A stretch of DNA of 64,000 bases, from positions 248,001 to 312,000 of the forward strand of contig NZ_JAFFIX010000007.1 of NCBI RefSeq assembly GCF_016916835.1, given 5' to 3'. Made by a program: the position numbers and the translations under genes. Positions within the stretch are counted from its first letter, which is position 1, and every line of letters begins with the position of its first letter. This document shows, piece by piece, positions 52,276 through 62,600 of this stretch. Below the pieces are notes generated by a model. It searched no databases and had not been told where the DNA came from. It saw only the letters and a list, made by a program, of their open reading frames with translations. This DNA comes from Actinacidiphila bryophytorum. Its GTDB lineage: Bacteria; Actinomycetota; Actinomycetes; Streptomycetales; Streptomycetaceae.

Positions 52276-52418
52276 GCGTCCCTGACGCCCTGCGGTGCAT
52301 ACGGCATGCGCCGGTCGTGCCGTCGCCGCACCGCGCCGACGTGCGACGCTCGCTTGACGTGGGCAGGCGCAGTGGGTTGCATACGCTTTGTGACCGCACT
52401 ACTTCCGGGGGCCGCACT

Positions 52419-54143
52419 GTGGACCCGGTGATCGTCGCGGGGGCCGGCCCTGTGGGCCTGACCCTCGCCCTCGCGCTGGCCCGCCGCGACGTCCCCGTCA
52501 TCCTCCTGGACGAGGCGGAGGTGATCGCCGACGCCGAGGGCCTGCGGCGCTCCCGTACCGCCGTGCTGGGACCCGCGGCGGTGGCGCTGGTCGAGCGGCT
52601 GGGCTCCCCCGGCGTCCGTGCCGAGGGCGCCGCCTGGACCGGCTGGCGTACGGTGCGGCGGCGGGCCGAGGTGGCGCGCATCGAATTCGGCGCGGACGAC
52701 GCGCCCGTGCACATCGCGCAGCACCGGCTGGAGAACGGCCTGCGGCAGGCGCTGCTCGGCTGCGGCTCCGTGCGGATCGTCGCGGGCTGCCGGGTGGACG
52801 CGCTGGAGCAGGACGGGCGAGGGGTCACGGTGCACACCAGCGGGTCGCACGAGACCTGGTGGCGGGGCAGCTACCTGGCGGGCTGCGACGGCCCCCGGTC
52901 CACGGTCCGCAAACTGCTGGGGGTGCGCTTCCCCGGGCGCACCGCGGTGGACCGGCACGCCGTGGCCGTGGTGCGGGCCGAGCTGCCCGAGCCGGGCGTG
53001 GCGCTGCTGCACCGCGACCCGCTGGGCGCACCGGCCGGGCAGGAGGTGACCGCACGGCCGCTCCCCGAGGGGCTGTGGCGCCTCGACTGGCTGCTGCCGG
53101 TGCAGGCGCGTGCGCTGACGCCCGACGCCCTGGTGGAGCGGCTGCGCGGCACCCTCACCGCCTGGTGCGGCAGCGTCGTGCCCTACGAGGTCGTGGGCTC
53201 CGCCGACTACTCCGTCCACCAGCGGCTGGCCAGGCGCTGGCGGTCGGGCCGGGTCTTCCTGGCGGGCGACGCGGCGCACCTGATGGGTGCGCTGGGGGCG
53301 CAGAGCGTCGAGGAGGGGCTGCGGGACGCCGAGAACCTGTCCTGGAAGCTGGCGCTGGCCTGGCACGACGGGGCGTCCAAGCTGCTGCTCAACAGTTACG
53401 AGGCCGAGCGGCGCGGCGCGGTCGGCGCCCGACTGCGGGCCACCGACCAGGTGCTTCCGCTGCTCCGGGCGAGCGGCACCTGGCAGACCGTACGGCAGTC
53501 GCTGCTGTCGGGGTCGGCGCGCGGGCAGGCGGAGATGCTGACCGACAGCCACCTCGGACGGGGGACGGCGGCGGCCTCCCGGGTCTACGGGCGCTCGCCG
53601 CTGACCGTGCCGGCACCGCGCTCGAACGGCGGCAAGTCGGGGGCGTCGCCGCTGGTGGCGGGGTGCGACACCCCGCCGGGCGGGCGGGTCGCCGATGTGC
53701 AGGTGACGGCGCTCGACGGCACGGTCGGGCGGCTGCGGGACCGGCTGGGGCAGGGCCTGGTGGTCGTCCTGGTCGCGCCCGGCACGGGGGTGTGGGAGAG
53801 CAGGCACTGGCTGACGGCAGGTCTGATGCCGCGGCTGGCGTCGGCGGTCGCCGCGCTGCCCACTCCCGCGGAGCTGCTGGTGGCCGAGACCTACCCGGGG
53901 GCCACGGCGCACAGCGTGCTGCTGATCCGCCCCGACGGGCATCTGGTCACGGCCATGGTCGGCTGCCGTCCCGCGGAGCTCTACTCCTACGCCGACCTGG
54001 CCCGCGGCGGTCCGCCGGCCGCGGTCGGCGACGAGGACGACGGGCAGGACAGGGCCGAGGGCGCGGGCGGTCAGCACGACGAGGCCCGCGGGGTGCCGGG
54101 AGGCGGCGCCGCGGGCACCCGGGTCAGCGGGCGTACGCGGTAG
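52419..54143 (+). CDS. FAD-dependent monooxygenase (PheA/TfdB type)
   Basis: This 574-residue flavoprotein has the three FAD motifs of group A aromatic hydroxylases: GAGPVGLTLALALA at the N-terminus, the DG motif GCDGPRSTVRKLLG, and the GD motif VFLAGDAAHLMGALGAQSVEEGLRDAENLSWKL (read in parts). The C-terminal about 150 residues resemble the thioredoxin-like tail of phenol hydroxylases (VVLVAPGTGVWES, VLLIRPDGHLV). GTG 52419, with GGGGG upstream, starts the protein directly at the flavin fold. The substrate is unknown, and no polyketide or aromatic pathway genes are adjacent. It is convergent with recX. Confidence 0.88.
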   Translation: MDPVIVAGAGPVGLTLALALARRDVPVILLDEAEVIADAEGLRRSRTAVLGPAAVALVERLGSPGVRAEGAAWTGWRTVRRRAEVARIEFGADDAPVHIAQHRLENGLRQALLGCGSVRIVAGCRVDALEQDGRGVTVHTSGSHETWWRGSYLAGCDGPRSTVRKLLGVRFPGRTAVDRHAVAVVRAELPEPGVALLHRDPLGAPAGQEVTARPLPEGLWRLDWLLPVQARALTPDALVERLRGTLTAWCGSVVPYEVVGSADYSVHQRLARRWRSGRVFLAGDAAHLMGALGAQSVEEGLRDAENLSWKLALAWHDGASKLLLNSYEAERRGAVGARLRATDQVLPLLRASGTWQTVRQSLLSGSARGQAEMLTDSHLGRGTAAASRVYGRSPLTVPAPRSNGGKSGASPLVAGCDTPPGGRVADVQVTALDGTVGRLRDRLGQGLVVVLVAPGTGVWESRHWLTAGLMPRLASAVAALPTPAELLVAETYPGATAHSVLLIRPDGHLVTAMVGCRPAELYSYADLARGGPPAAVGDEDDGQDRAEGAGGQHDEARGVPGGGAAGTRVSGRTR

Positions 54144-54145
54144 GC

Positions 54146-54179
54146 GCCGGCCGGTGCGGGCGGCATGACGCCGGCCGGC
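54146..54179. terminator. hairpin between the monooxygenase gene and recX
   Basis: GCCGGCCGG (54146-54154) pairs perfectly with CCGGCCGGC (54171-54179) across a 16-base loop between convergent genes. There is no T tract. Confidence 0.5.
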
Positions 54180-54191
54180 CCGGCCGCTCGG

Positions 54192-54782
54192 CTATTCCCA
54201 TGGGTCCAGCTCCCCTTCGCCTGCCCACGGCTCGGCGCCGTCGGGGTCGGTCTCCTTCTCCTGGTCGAGGGCGTCGCGCACCACCTTGAGGGCCAGGCCC
54301 TCGCTGTAGCCCTTGCGGGCCAGCATCCCGGCCAGCCGCCGGATCCGCCGGTCGCGGTCCAGGCCGCGGGTGCCCGGCAGCCGGCGCTGCACGAGGGCGC
54401 GGGCGGTCTCCTCCTCCTGCTCGGAGTCGAGCAGGCCGACGGCCTCGGTCACCAGCTCGGCCTCCACCCCGCGGTGCCGCAGCTCGCGGGCGAGGGCTCG
54501 GCGGGCCAGGCCGCGGCCGCGGTGCCGCGACTCGACCCAGGCGTTGGCGAACGCCTGGTCGTCGATCAGCCCCACGTCCTGGAAGCGCTCCAGGACGTGT
54601 TCCGCGACCTCGTCGGGGATCTCCCGCTTCCGCATGGCGTCGGCGAGCTGCCTGCGGGTGCGGGGGGTCCCGGTGAGCAGGCGCAGGCACAGCGCCCGCG
54701 CCTGCTCCTCGGGATCGAGCGGCGGCTCTCGCGAGGCCCTCGACTCGGAAGAGCCGCCGCGCTCCTGGGACCTGCGCGCCAC
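54192..54782 (-). CDS. recX: regulatory protein RecX
   Basis: RecX (196 aa) binds RecA filaments and limits their growth and activity. Three-helix repeats are visible: ARALCLRLLTGTPRTRRQLADAMRKR, then VLERFQDVGLIDDQAFANAWVESR with RGRGLARRALARELRHRGV, then a third repeat ending GYSEGLALKVVRDAL. I chose GTG 54782, four bases after the recA stop and downstream of AAGG in the recA 3' end, so translation is probably coupled to recA. An upstream open frame inside recA is an artefact. Confidence 0.93.
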   Translation of the reverse strand: MARRSQERGGSSESRASREPPLDPEEQARALCLRLLTGTPRTRRQLADAMRKREIPDEVAEHVLERFQDVGLIDDQAFANAWVESRHRGRGLARRALARELRHRGVEAELVTEAVGLLDSEQEEETARALVQRRLPGTRGLDRDRRIRRLAGMLARKGYSEGLALKVVRDALDQEKETDPDGAEPWAGEGELDPWE

Positions 54783-54786
54783 GGCG

Positions 54787-55899
<1,113 letters not shown>

Positions 55900-56074
55900 G
55901 GGTTCCACCCGGGATGTCTGGTTCGATCGCTTCACGTCCACGACGCTAGCGCCTGCCACTGACAATGCGCTCGGACGTCGCTCCGGCCTGTGGATAACTG
56001 GGGCGGTACCGCCCGGCTTTTTCCCGCCGGAATCCGTGCCGCCGACCCGGAGAATCCGCCCGGCGCTTCCATAT

Positions 56075-56086
56075 GAATGGATGTTC
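56075..56086 (-). promoter_or_regulatory. SOS (Cheo-like) box upstream of recA
   Basis: On the minus strand the site reads GAACATCCATTC, which I recall as the recA damage-box sequence reported in other Streptomyces. It departs from the ideal lexA-type consensus at a few positions, so LexA binding is probably weaker than at lexA. Confidence 0.8.
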
Positions 56087-56116
56087 GAATTCCGTGTCAA
56101 GCGACCCGCCGGGACC

Positions 56117-57304
56117 TCACGCCCGCGGGTCGGTCACGTCGTAGCGCCGCACGTAGGCCGCCAGGAAGCCCTGGAGGGTGGCGGTCGCGGGGATCGCGAT
56201 GAGGGCGCCGACCGCCCCGAGCAGGGCCGTGCCCGCGATGACCGAGCCGAAGGCGACCGCCGGGTGGATGTCCACGGTCCGCGCGGTGATCCGCGGCTGG
56301 AGCAGGTAGTTCTCGAACTGCTGGTAGACCACGACGAAGCACAGGACCCACAGCGCGTCCCACGGGTCCTCGGTGAAGGCGATCAGGACCGGCAGCGCGC
56401 CCGCCAGATACGTGCCGACGGTCGGGATGAACTGCGAGACCAGCCCGACCCAGACGGCCAGCGCGGGCGCGTAGGGCACGCCGAGCACCTGGAGCAGGAC
56501 GTAGTGGGCGACACCGGAGATCAGCGCCATCAGCGCGCGGGAGTAGAGGTAGCCGCCGGTCTTGGCGACCGCGATCTCCCACGCCCGCAGCACCTCGGCC
56601 TGCCGGGCCGGCGGCAGCACCGAGCACAGCGCGCGCCGCAGCCGCGGGCCGTCGGCGGCGAAGTAGTAGGTGAAGAGCAGCACAGTGAAGAGCTGGAAGA
56701 CGGTGCCGATGACGGTGGCGGACAGCCCCCACACGCTGCTGGCGCCGTTCGCGAGGTAGGTGCGCACCCAGTCGGAGTGCAGGACGTTGTCGCGGAGTTT
56801 TCCGGTGTCGAGGTCGGAGTGGAAGGTCTTGTTGATCCACACGACGATGTCGTCCACGTAGTGCGGCAGGTTGCGGACGATGGTGCCGATCTGGTCGACC
56901 AGCAGCGAGCCGAGCGCCAGCACGAAGCCCGCCGCGGCCACCAGCACCACGAGGATGACCAGACCGGTGGCCGCACCGCGGCGGACCCCGCGGGTGGCCA
57001 TCCAGTCCACCGCGGGTTCGATGGCCACCGCGCAGAAGAACGAGATCACGACGTTGACCAGCAGCCCCAGGAGCCGGTCGAAAACCCAGTGCGCGAACTG
57101 GTAGCAGCCGAGGAGCGCGAAGGCGAGCACCAGTGCGCGGGGCAGCCAGCGCGGCATGCGGGCTCGCGGGGCGCCGGGCGTGCCATGGGAAGCGGGTCCG
57201 CCGGGCGGCGGGGCAGGAGGCGTGGCCGGATCGGGGGTGTCGTCACTTCCTGCCACGCGCCAAGTGTCACCTCGGGCGGGGGGAAAGTCCTGATATCGAC
57301 TCAT
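56117..57304 (-). CDS. AI-2E family transporter (UPF0118 membrane protein)
   Basis: This 395-residue integral membrane protein has about eight hydrophobic segments, starting [18 protein letters not shown] and [19 protein letters not shown], and the family signature [21 protein letters not shown] followed by [13 protein letters not shown]. Family members export autoinducer-2 in some bacteria or act as Na+/H+ antiporters; the substrate here is unknown. The N-terminal about 50 residues are Pro-rich and cytoplasmic. ATG 57304 is the start. It is transcribed toward recA with about 217 bases between them, which include the recA SOS box. Confidence 0.9.
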   Translation of the reverse strand: MSRYQDFPPARGDTWRVAGSDDTPDPATPPAPPPGGPASHGTPGAPRARMPRWLPRALVLAFALLGCYQFAHWVFDRLLGLLVNVVISFFCAVAIEPAVDWMATRGVRRGAATGLVILVVLVAAAGFVLALGSLLVDQIGTIVRNLPHYVDDIVVWINKTFHSDLDTGKLRDNVLHSDWVRTYLANGASSVWGLSATVIGTVFQLFTVLLFTYYFAADGPRLRRALCSVLPPARQAEVLRAWEIAVAKTGGYLYSRALMALISGVAHYVLLQVLGVPYAPALAVWVGLVSQFIPTVGTYLAGALPVLIAFTEDPWDALWVLCFVVVYQQFENYLLQPRITARTVDIHPAVAFGSVIAGTALLGAVGALIAIPATATLQGFLAAYVRRYDVTDPRA

Positions 57305-57384
57305 TCGGCGCAGCAGGTAGGCCTGCTGCGGCCTGGCCCGCGCCGCCGGGCGGACACCGCGTCGGCGTCCGCCCGGCAGTCAGG

Positions 57385-57579
57385 TCAGCGGCGGGCGGCG
57401 GGGACGTCCATCGCGGCGCACACGGCGCGCCAGACGTCCTTGGCCTCCCACCCGTCGTCCAGCGCCTGGTGGACCGTACGGCCGCCAAGTTCCGCCATGA
57501 CATGGTCACGTGCGAAGGAGTCGGCGTAGGCGTCACCGAAGTGGGCGCGCATTCGTTCCCAGAAAATCGTCAACCGCAT
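57385..57579 (-). CDS. DUF3046 family protein
   Basis: This small 64-residue protein (MRLTIFWERMRAHFGDAYAD, then HVMAELGGRTVHQALDDGWE and VWRAVCAAMDVP) matches the actinobacterial DUF3046 pattern often found beside recA. Function is unknown. ATG 57579 is the start; the frame extends upstream without coding support. Confidence 0.88.
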   Translation of the reverse strand: MRLTIFWERMRAHFGDAYADSFARDHVMAELGGRTVHQALDDGWEAKDVWRAVCAAMDVPAARR

Positions 57580-57626
57580 GGCTGCCAGTATCGCGCGCCC
57601 GCCGCGTGGATCCCGCCCGGCCGCCG

Positions 57627-57953
57627 TCACATGCCGGACAGAGCGCGTACTGCCGCGGTCACGAGCACCGCCGCCGCGATGACCACCAGGAAGGGCGCCC
57701 GCAGCAGCACCGCGGCCCAGGCCGCCGCCAGCCCGGCGGCGCGTGCGTCGAGGGTGAGCCGCAGCTGGTCGGTGCCGAAGGTCTGCAGTGCGGTGAGCGC
57801 GGCGAGCAGCGCGATCGGCACCAGCGCCGCGAGCCGCTTGACCAGCGGCCTTTCCAGCAGCCCCGCCGGTACCGACAGGCCCAGCAGCTTCACCGCGTAG
57901 CAGCCTGCCGCGGTCACCGCGATCGCCGTCCAGGAGTCGGCTGCCGTACTCAT
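57627..57953 (-). CDS. azlD: AzlD-family branched-chain amino acid exporter subunit
   Basis: This 108-residue membrane protein has about four hydrophobic helices (IAVTAAGCYAVKLLGL, ALVPIALLAALTALQT, AAGLAAAWAAVLL, FLVVIAAAVLVTAAV). It is the small partner of AzlC in branched-chain amino acid export. Its ATG overlaps the azlC stop (ATGA at 57950-57953), so translation is coupled. Confidence 0.9.
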   Translation of the reverse strand: MSTAADSWTAIAVTAAGCYAVKLLGLSVPAGLLERPLVKRLAALVPIALLAALTALQTFGTDQLRLTLDARAAGLAAAWAAVLLRAPFLVVIAAAVLVTAAVRALSGM

Positions 57954-58726
57954 CGCCCCGCCTCCCCCGATGCCGTACCGGCCTGCCCTGCGCGACCGCC
58001 ACGGCCGTCACGGCCGCGCCGGGTGGCCGCCAGCACCAGTGGCGCGGCGAGCGCGGCGACCAGCACCGGCACCCCGGCCGGCAGCAGCGGCAGCGCGGCC
58101 AGGGCGAGCAGTACGGCGAGCGCGGCCACGGACCGCTCCGTCCGCCCCTTGACCATCGGGGCCAGCAGGGCGAGGAATACGGCAGGACCTGCCGCGTCCA
58201 GGCCCCAGGCCGCGGGATCGCCCAGCGCGGAGGCGCCGAGCGCTCCGCCCAGGGTCGTGAGATTCCACAGGGCGTACAGGCTCGCCCCGGTCACCGTGAA
58301 GCCGAGCCTGGCGCGGGAGCGGTCCCGCTGGGCGAGCGCGACCGCGGACGTCTCGTCGATGACCCACTGCGCCGCGAGCGGCCGCAAGCCCGCCGGGAGC
58401 CGCAGCAGCTGGGACAGCCGCAGCCCGTAGAAGGCGTTGCGGGCGCCCAGGAAGAAGGCTCCGGCGGCGGCAGCGAACGGGCTGCCCCCCGAGCCGAGCG
58501 CGCTGACCAGGGCGAACTGGGAGGCGCCGGTGAAGACCAGCAGCGACAGCAGGCAGCTCTGCAGCACCGTGAGCCCGGCGCCGGCGGAGGTCACGCCGAA
58601 GGCGAATCCTGACAGGCCCACGGCCACGCCGACGCCGAGGGCGTCGCGGACCACGCGTGAGCGGGACGGGTGCGGGGGCTGCGGCCGGTCTGCGTCGGCC
58701 CTGCCGGATATCGGCGGTGCGGTCAT
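57950..58726 (-). CDS. azlC: AzlC-family branched-chain amino acid exporter subunit
   Basis: This 258-residue membrane protein has the AzlC pattern: ALGVGVAVGLSGFAFGVTSAGAGL, SCLLSLLVFTGASQFALVSALG and FFLGARNAFYGLRLSQLL, with several further helices. It works with AzlD to export branched-chain amino acids or analogues. The AraC-type regulator gene ends upstream in the same orientation (nine-base gap), suggesting a regulator-azlC-azlD operon. Confidence 0.92.
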   Translation of the reverse strand: MTAPPISGRADADRPQPPHPSRSRVVRDALGVGVAVGLSGFAFGVTSAGAGLTVLQSCLLSLLVFTGASQFALVSALGSGGSPFAAAAGAFFLGARNAFYGLRLSQLLRLPAGLRPLAAQWVIDETSAVALAQRDRSRARLGFTVTGASLYALWNLTTLGGALGASALGDPAAWGLDAAGPAVFLALLAPMVKGRTERSVAALAVLLALAALPLLPAGVPVLVAALAAPLVLAATRRGRDGRGGRAGQAGTASGEAGR

Positions 58727-58735
58727 CGGCCCAGA

Positions 58736-59584
58736 CTAGGAAGGCGCAGGCGGCGGGTCTTGTACGTTCTTGCGTTCGCGCTGGTACGCCCCGGGCGGGA
58801 CGCCGACGATCCGCGTGAAGTGTCGGTTCAGGTGCGACTGGTCGGTGAAGCCGACGGTGGTCGCGGCGGCGGCCGGCGCGACGCCCGCGTCCAGCAGTCT
58901 GCGGGCCTGCCGGACGCGCTCGCCGGTCAGCCAGGTGTGCGGGGGCAGTCCGTAGGCGGACTTGAACGCCCGCAGGAGCGCGAAGGGGCTGGTGCCGAAG
59001 TCCGCGGCGAGCTGTTCCAGGGTCGGCGGCTGCGCGAGGTCGGCCGTCAGCACGTCGCGGGCGCGGGCGGCGACGGCCTGCCCGGCCGAGCGTCCGCGCA
59101 CCGCGACGGGGCCGGCCCCGTGCCGGGCGAGCACCCGGGCCAGCAGGAGGCGCAGCGCGGTGTCCGCCGCCAGCGCGTTGTCGCCCTCCGCCGCCGCGTG
59201 GACGTCGGCGATCATCCGGGCGGTGACCGGGTCGGCGAGGACGGTGGTGTCAAAGGCAGGCGTGCCGCGTGCCGCGGAGAGGTCGGCGGCCACCGAGGCG
59301 ACCACCTGCCGTGCGGGGTAGAGGACGCGGTAGGCCCAGCCCTCCTCGGTGCCCGCGTACGCCGAATGCGGGGTCTCGGGGTTGATCAGCACGACACCGC
59401 CGGCACCGGCGCGCTCGGCGCCGTCCGGCAGCCCGATGCCCTCCACTCCCGCGGTGACCGCGGCGATCACGTAGCCGTCATGGGCATGCCGGGGGAAGGT
59501 GTGCCGGACGTAACGCGCCCGCAGCAGGTCCACCCCCGGCAGCGCCGGGTGCTCCCAGTGTCTCGCCTGCTCGCGGGCCGTCAT
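58736..59584 (-). CDS. AraC-family transcriptional regulator
   Basis: This 282-residue regulator has an N-terminal cupin-like ligand domain (RYVRHTFPRHAHDGYVIA, LINPETPHSAYAG) and a C-terminal double helix-turn-helix (PTLEQLAADFGTSPFALLRAFKSAYGLPPHTWL, then AAAATTVGFTDQSHLNRHFTRIVGVPPGAY, quoted in two parts). It is the first gene of the azlCD unit and likely controls it in response to an amino acid-like signal. ATG 59584 is the start. Confidence 0.93.
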   Translation of the reverse strand: MTAREQARHWEHPALPGVDLLRARYVRHTFPRHAHDGYVIAAVTAGVEGIGLPDGAERAGAGGVVLINPETPHSAYAGTEEGWAYRVLYPARQVVASVAADLSAARGTPAFDTTVLADPVTARMIADVHAAAEGDNALAADTALRLLLARVLARHGAGPVAVRGRSAGQAVAARARDVLTADLAQPPTLEQLAADFGTSPFALLRAFKSAYGLPPHTWLTGERVRQARRLLDAGVAPAAAATTVGFTDQSHLNRHFTRIVGVPPGAYQRERKNVQDPPPAPS

Positions 59585-59675
59585 GGGGCCATTGTGGCGT
59601 GACCGCGCCAGGAGTTATCCACAGGTGGCGATTCCGGCTCAGCGCGCTGTCGGTGCGGCGAGGCAGGATGGTGGC

Positions 59676-62600
59676 ATGTCCAGTCGCAGCAGCCTCGACG
59701 CCTTCTCCCCCGCCACCCGCGCGTGGTTCACGGGGGCGTTCAGCGAGCCCACACCCGCCCAGGCCGGGGCGTGGACGGCCATCGCCGAGGACTCCGACGT
59801 GCTGGTCGTCGCACCCACCGGTTCCGGCAAGACACTCGCCGCCTTCCTGGCCGCGCTCGACCGGCTGGCCGCCACCCCGCCGCCGGCCGAAGCCCGCAAG
59901 CGCTGCCGGGTCCTGTACGTCTCGCCCCTGAAAGCCCTGGCGGTGGACGTGGAGCGCAATCTGCGCAGCCCGCTGGCGGGCCTGCGCCAGGAGTCGGTGC
60001 GCCTCGGGCTGCCGGAGCCGCAGGTGCGGGTCGGCATCCGCTCGGGCGACACCCCGCCGGCCGAGCGCCGCGCACTGGCCACCAGGCCGCCCGACATCCT
60101 CATCACCACCCCCGAGTCGCTCTTCCTCATGCTCACCTCCGCGGCACGGGACGCGCTGAGCGGGGTGGAGACGGTGATCCTGGACGAGGTGCACGCGGTG
60201 GCGGGCACCAAGCGGGGCGCCCACCTGGCCCTGTCCCTCGAACGACTGGACCACCTGCTGGACCGGCCCGCCCGCCGGATCGGGCTGTCCGCCACCGTGC
60301 GCCCGGTGGACGAGATCGCCCGCTACCTGTCGCCGCAGCGCAGGGTCACCGTCGTCCAGCCGCCGTCGCAGAAGGACTTCCAGCTGTCGGTGGTGGTGCC
60401 CGTCGAGGACCTGGCAGAGCTGGGCGGCTCGCCGGTCGCCGACCAGGCCGAGCACAGCGGCCCCGCCGCGGGTCCCGCCGAGCGGCCGTCGATCTGGCCG
60501 CACGTGGAGGAGCGGATCGCCGACCTCGTGCAGGCCCACCGCTCGACGATCGTGTTCGCCAACTCGCGGCGGCTGGCCGAGCGGCTGTGCAACCGGCTCA
60601 ACGAGATCGGCCACGAGCGGGCGGAGGGCGAGGCGCTGCCCGAGGCCCACTCGCCCGCCCAGGTCATGGCCCAGTCGGGGGCGGCCCGCGGGGCTTCCCC
60701 CGTGCTGGCCAGAGCGCACCACGGCTCGGTGTCCAAGGAGCAGCGGGCGCTGGTCGAGGAGGACCTGAAGGCCGGCCGGCTGCCGGCCGTCGTCGCGACC
60801 TCCAGCCTGGAGCTGGGGATCGACATGGGCGCGGTCGACCTGGTCGTCCAGGTGGAGTCGCCGCCCTCGGTCGCCTCCGGGCTCCAGCGGGTCGGGCGCG
60901 CGGGGCACCAGGTGGGCGCGGTCTCCACCGGCGTGGTCTTCCCGAAGTACCGCGGTGACCTGGTGCAGTCCGCGGTGGTCACCGAGCGGATGCGGGCGGG
61001 GGCGATCGAGTCGCTGCGGGTCCCCGCCAATCCACTCGACGTGCTGGCCCAGCAGATCGTCGCGATGACCGCGCTGGACAGCTGGGACGTCGACGAGCTG
61101 CTGGCGGTGGTGCGGCGCGCGGCACCCTTCGCCTCGCTGCCGCACTCCGCCTACACGGCGGTGCTGGACATGCTCGCCGGGCGCTACCCCTCCGACGCCT
61201 TCGCCGAGCTGCGCCCGCGGCTGGTGTGGGACCGGGTGGCGAACACGCTGACCGGGCGGCCGGGGGCGCAGCGGCTCGCCGTCACCTCGGGCGGCACCAT
61301 CCCCGACCGGGGACTTTTCGGAGTCTTCCTGGCGGGGGCCGACCCGAAGAAGGGCGGCGGGCGGGTCGGCGAGCTGGACGAGGAGATGGTCTACGAGTCC
61401 AGGGTCGGCGACGTCTTCACCCTGGGCACCACGTCCTGGCGGATCGAGGACATCACCAGGGACCGGGTGCTGGTCACACCCGCACCGGGGGCACCGGGGC
61501 GGCTGCCCTTCTGGAAGGGCGACCAGCTGGGCCGCCCGCTGGAGCTCGGCCGGGCGCTGGGCGCGTGGCTGCGTGAGGTCGGGGCGCTCACCGAGGGGCC
61601 GGCCAGAGAGCGGCTGTCGGCGGCGGGCCTGGACACCTGGGCCGCGGACAACGTGCTGGCCTATCTCGCCGAGCAGCGGCAGGCCTGCGGCCACGTCCCG
61701 GACGACCGGACGATCGTGGTCGAGCGCTTCCGCGACGAGCTGGGCGACTGGCGGGTGATCATCCACTCGCCGTTCGGCGCGCAGGTGCACGCGCCGTGGG
61801 CGCTCGCGCTCGGCGCGCGGCTGCAGGAGAAGTACGGCCTGGACGCGCAGGCGATGCACGCAGACGACGGCATCGTGCTGCGGCTGCCGGACGCCGACCT
61901 GATGGGGCTCGACCTGCTGGACGTCGACCCGTCGCGGCAGGGGGCCGAGTTCGACCCCGAGCAGTCGCCGGTCGGGGCCGCCGACGTCGCCTTCGACAAG
62001 GGCGAGGTCGAGCAGCTGGTCACCGACCAGGTGGGCGGGTCGGCGCTGTTCGCGTCCCGCTTCCGCGAGTGCGCGGCCCGGGCGCTGCTGCTGCCGCGCC
62101 GCAGCCCCGGCAAGCGCACCCCGCTGTGGCAGCAGCGCCAGCGTGCCTCGCAGCTGCTGGAAGTCGCCTCCGAGTACGGCTCCTTCCCGATCGTCCTCGA
62201 AGCGGTGCGCGAATGCCTCCAGGACGTCTTCGACGTGCCGGGGCTGGTGGAGCTGATGGGCGACATCGAGGCGCGCAGGGTGCGGCTGGTGGAGGTGACC
62301 ACGACCGAGCCGTCGCCCTTCGCCAGGTCGCTGCTGTTCGGCTATGTCGCGCAGTTCCTCTACGAGGGGGACTCGCCGCTGGCGGAGCGGCGGGCGGCTG
62401 CGCTGTCGCTGGACTCGCGGCTGCTGGCCGAGCTGCTGGGTCAGGCGGAGCTGCGCGAGCTGCTCGATGCCGAGGTGCTGGCCGAACTGGACCGCGAGCT
62501 GCAGTGGCTGACCGAGGACCGCAGGGCCAGGAGCGCGGAGGGCGTGGCGGACCTGTTGCGGCTGCTCGGGCCGCTGACCGGGGCCGAGCTGTCCGCCAGG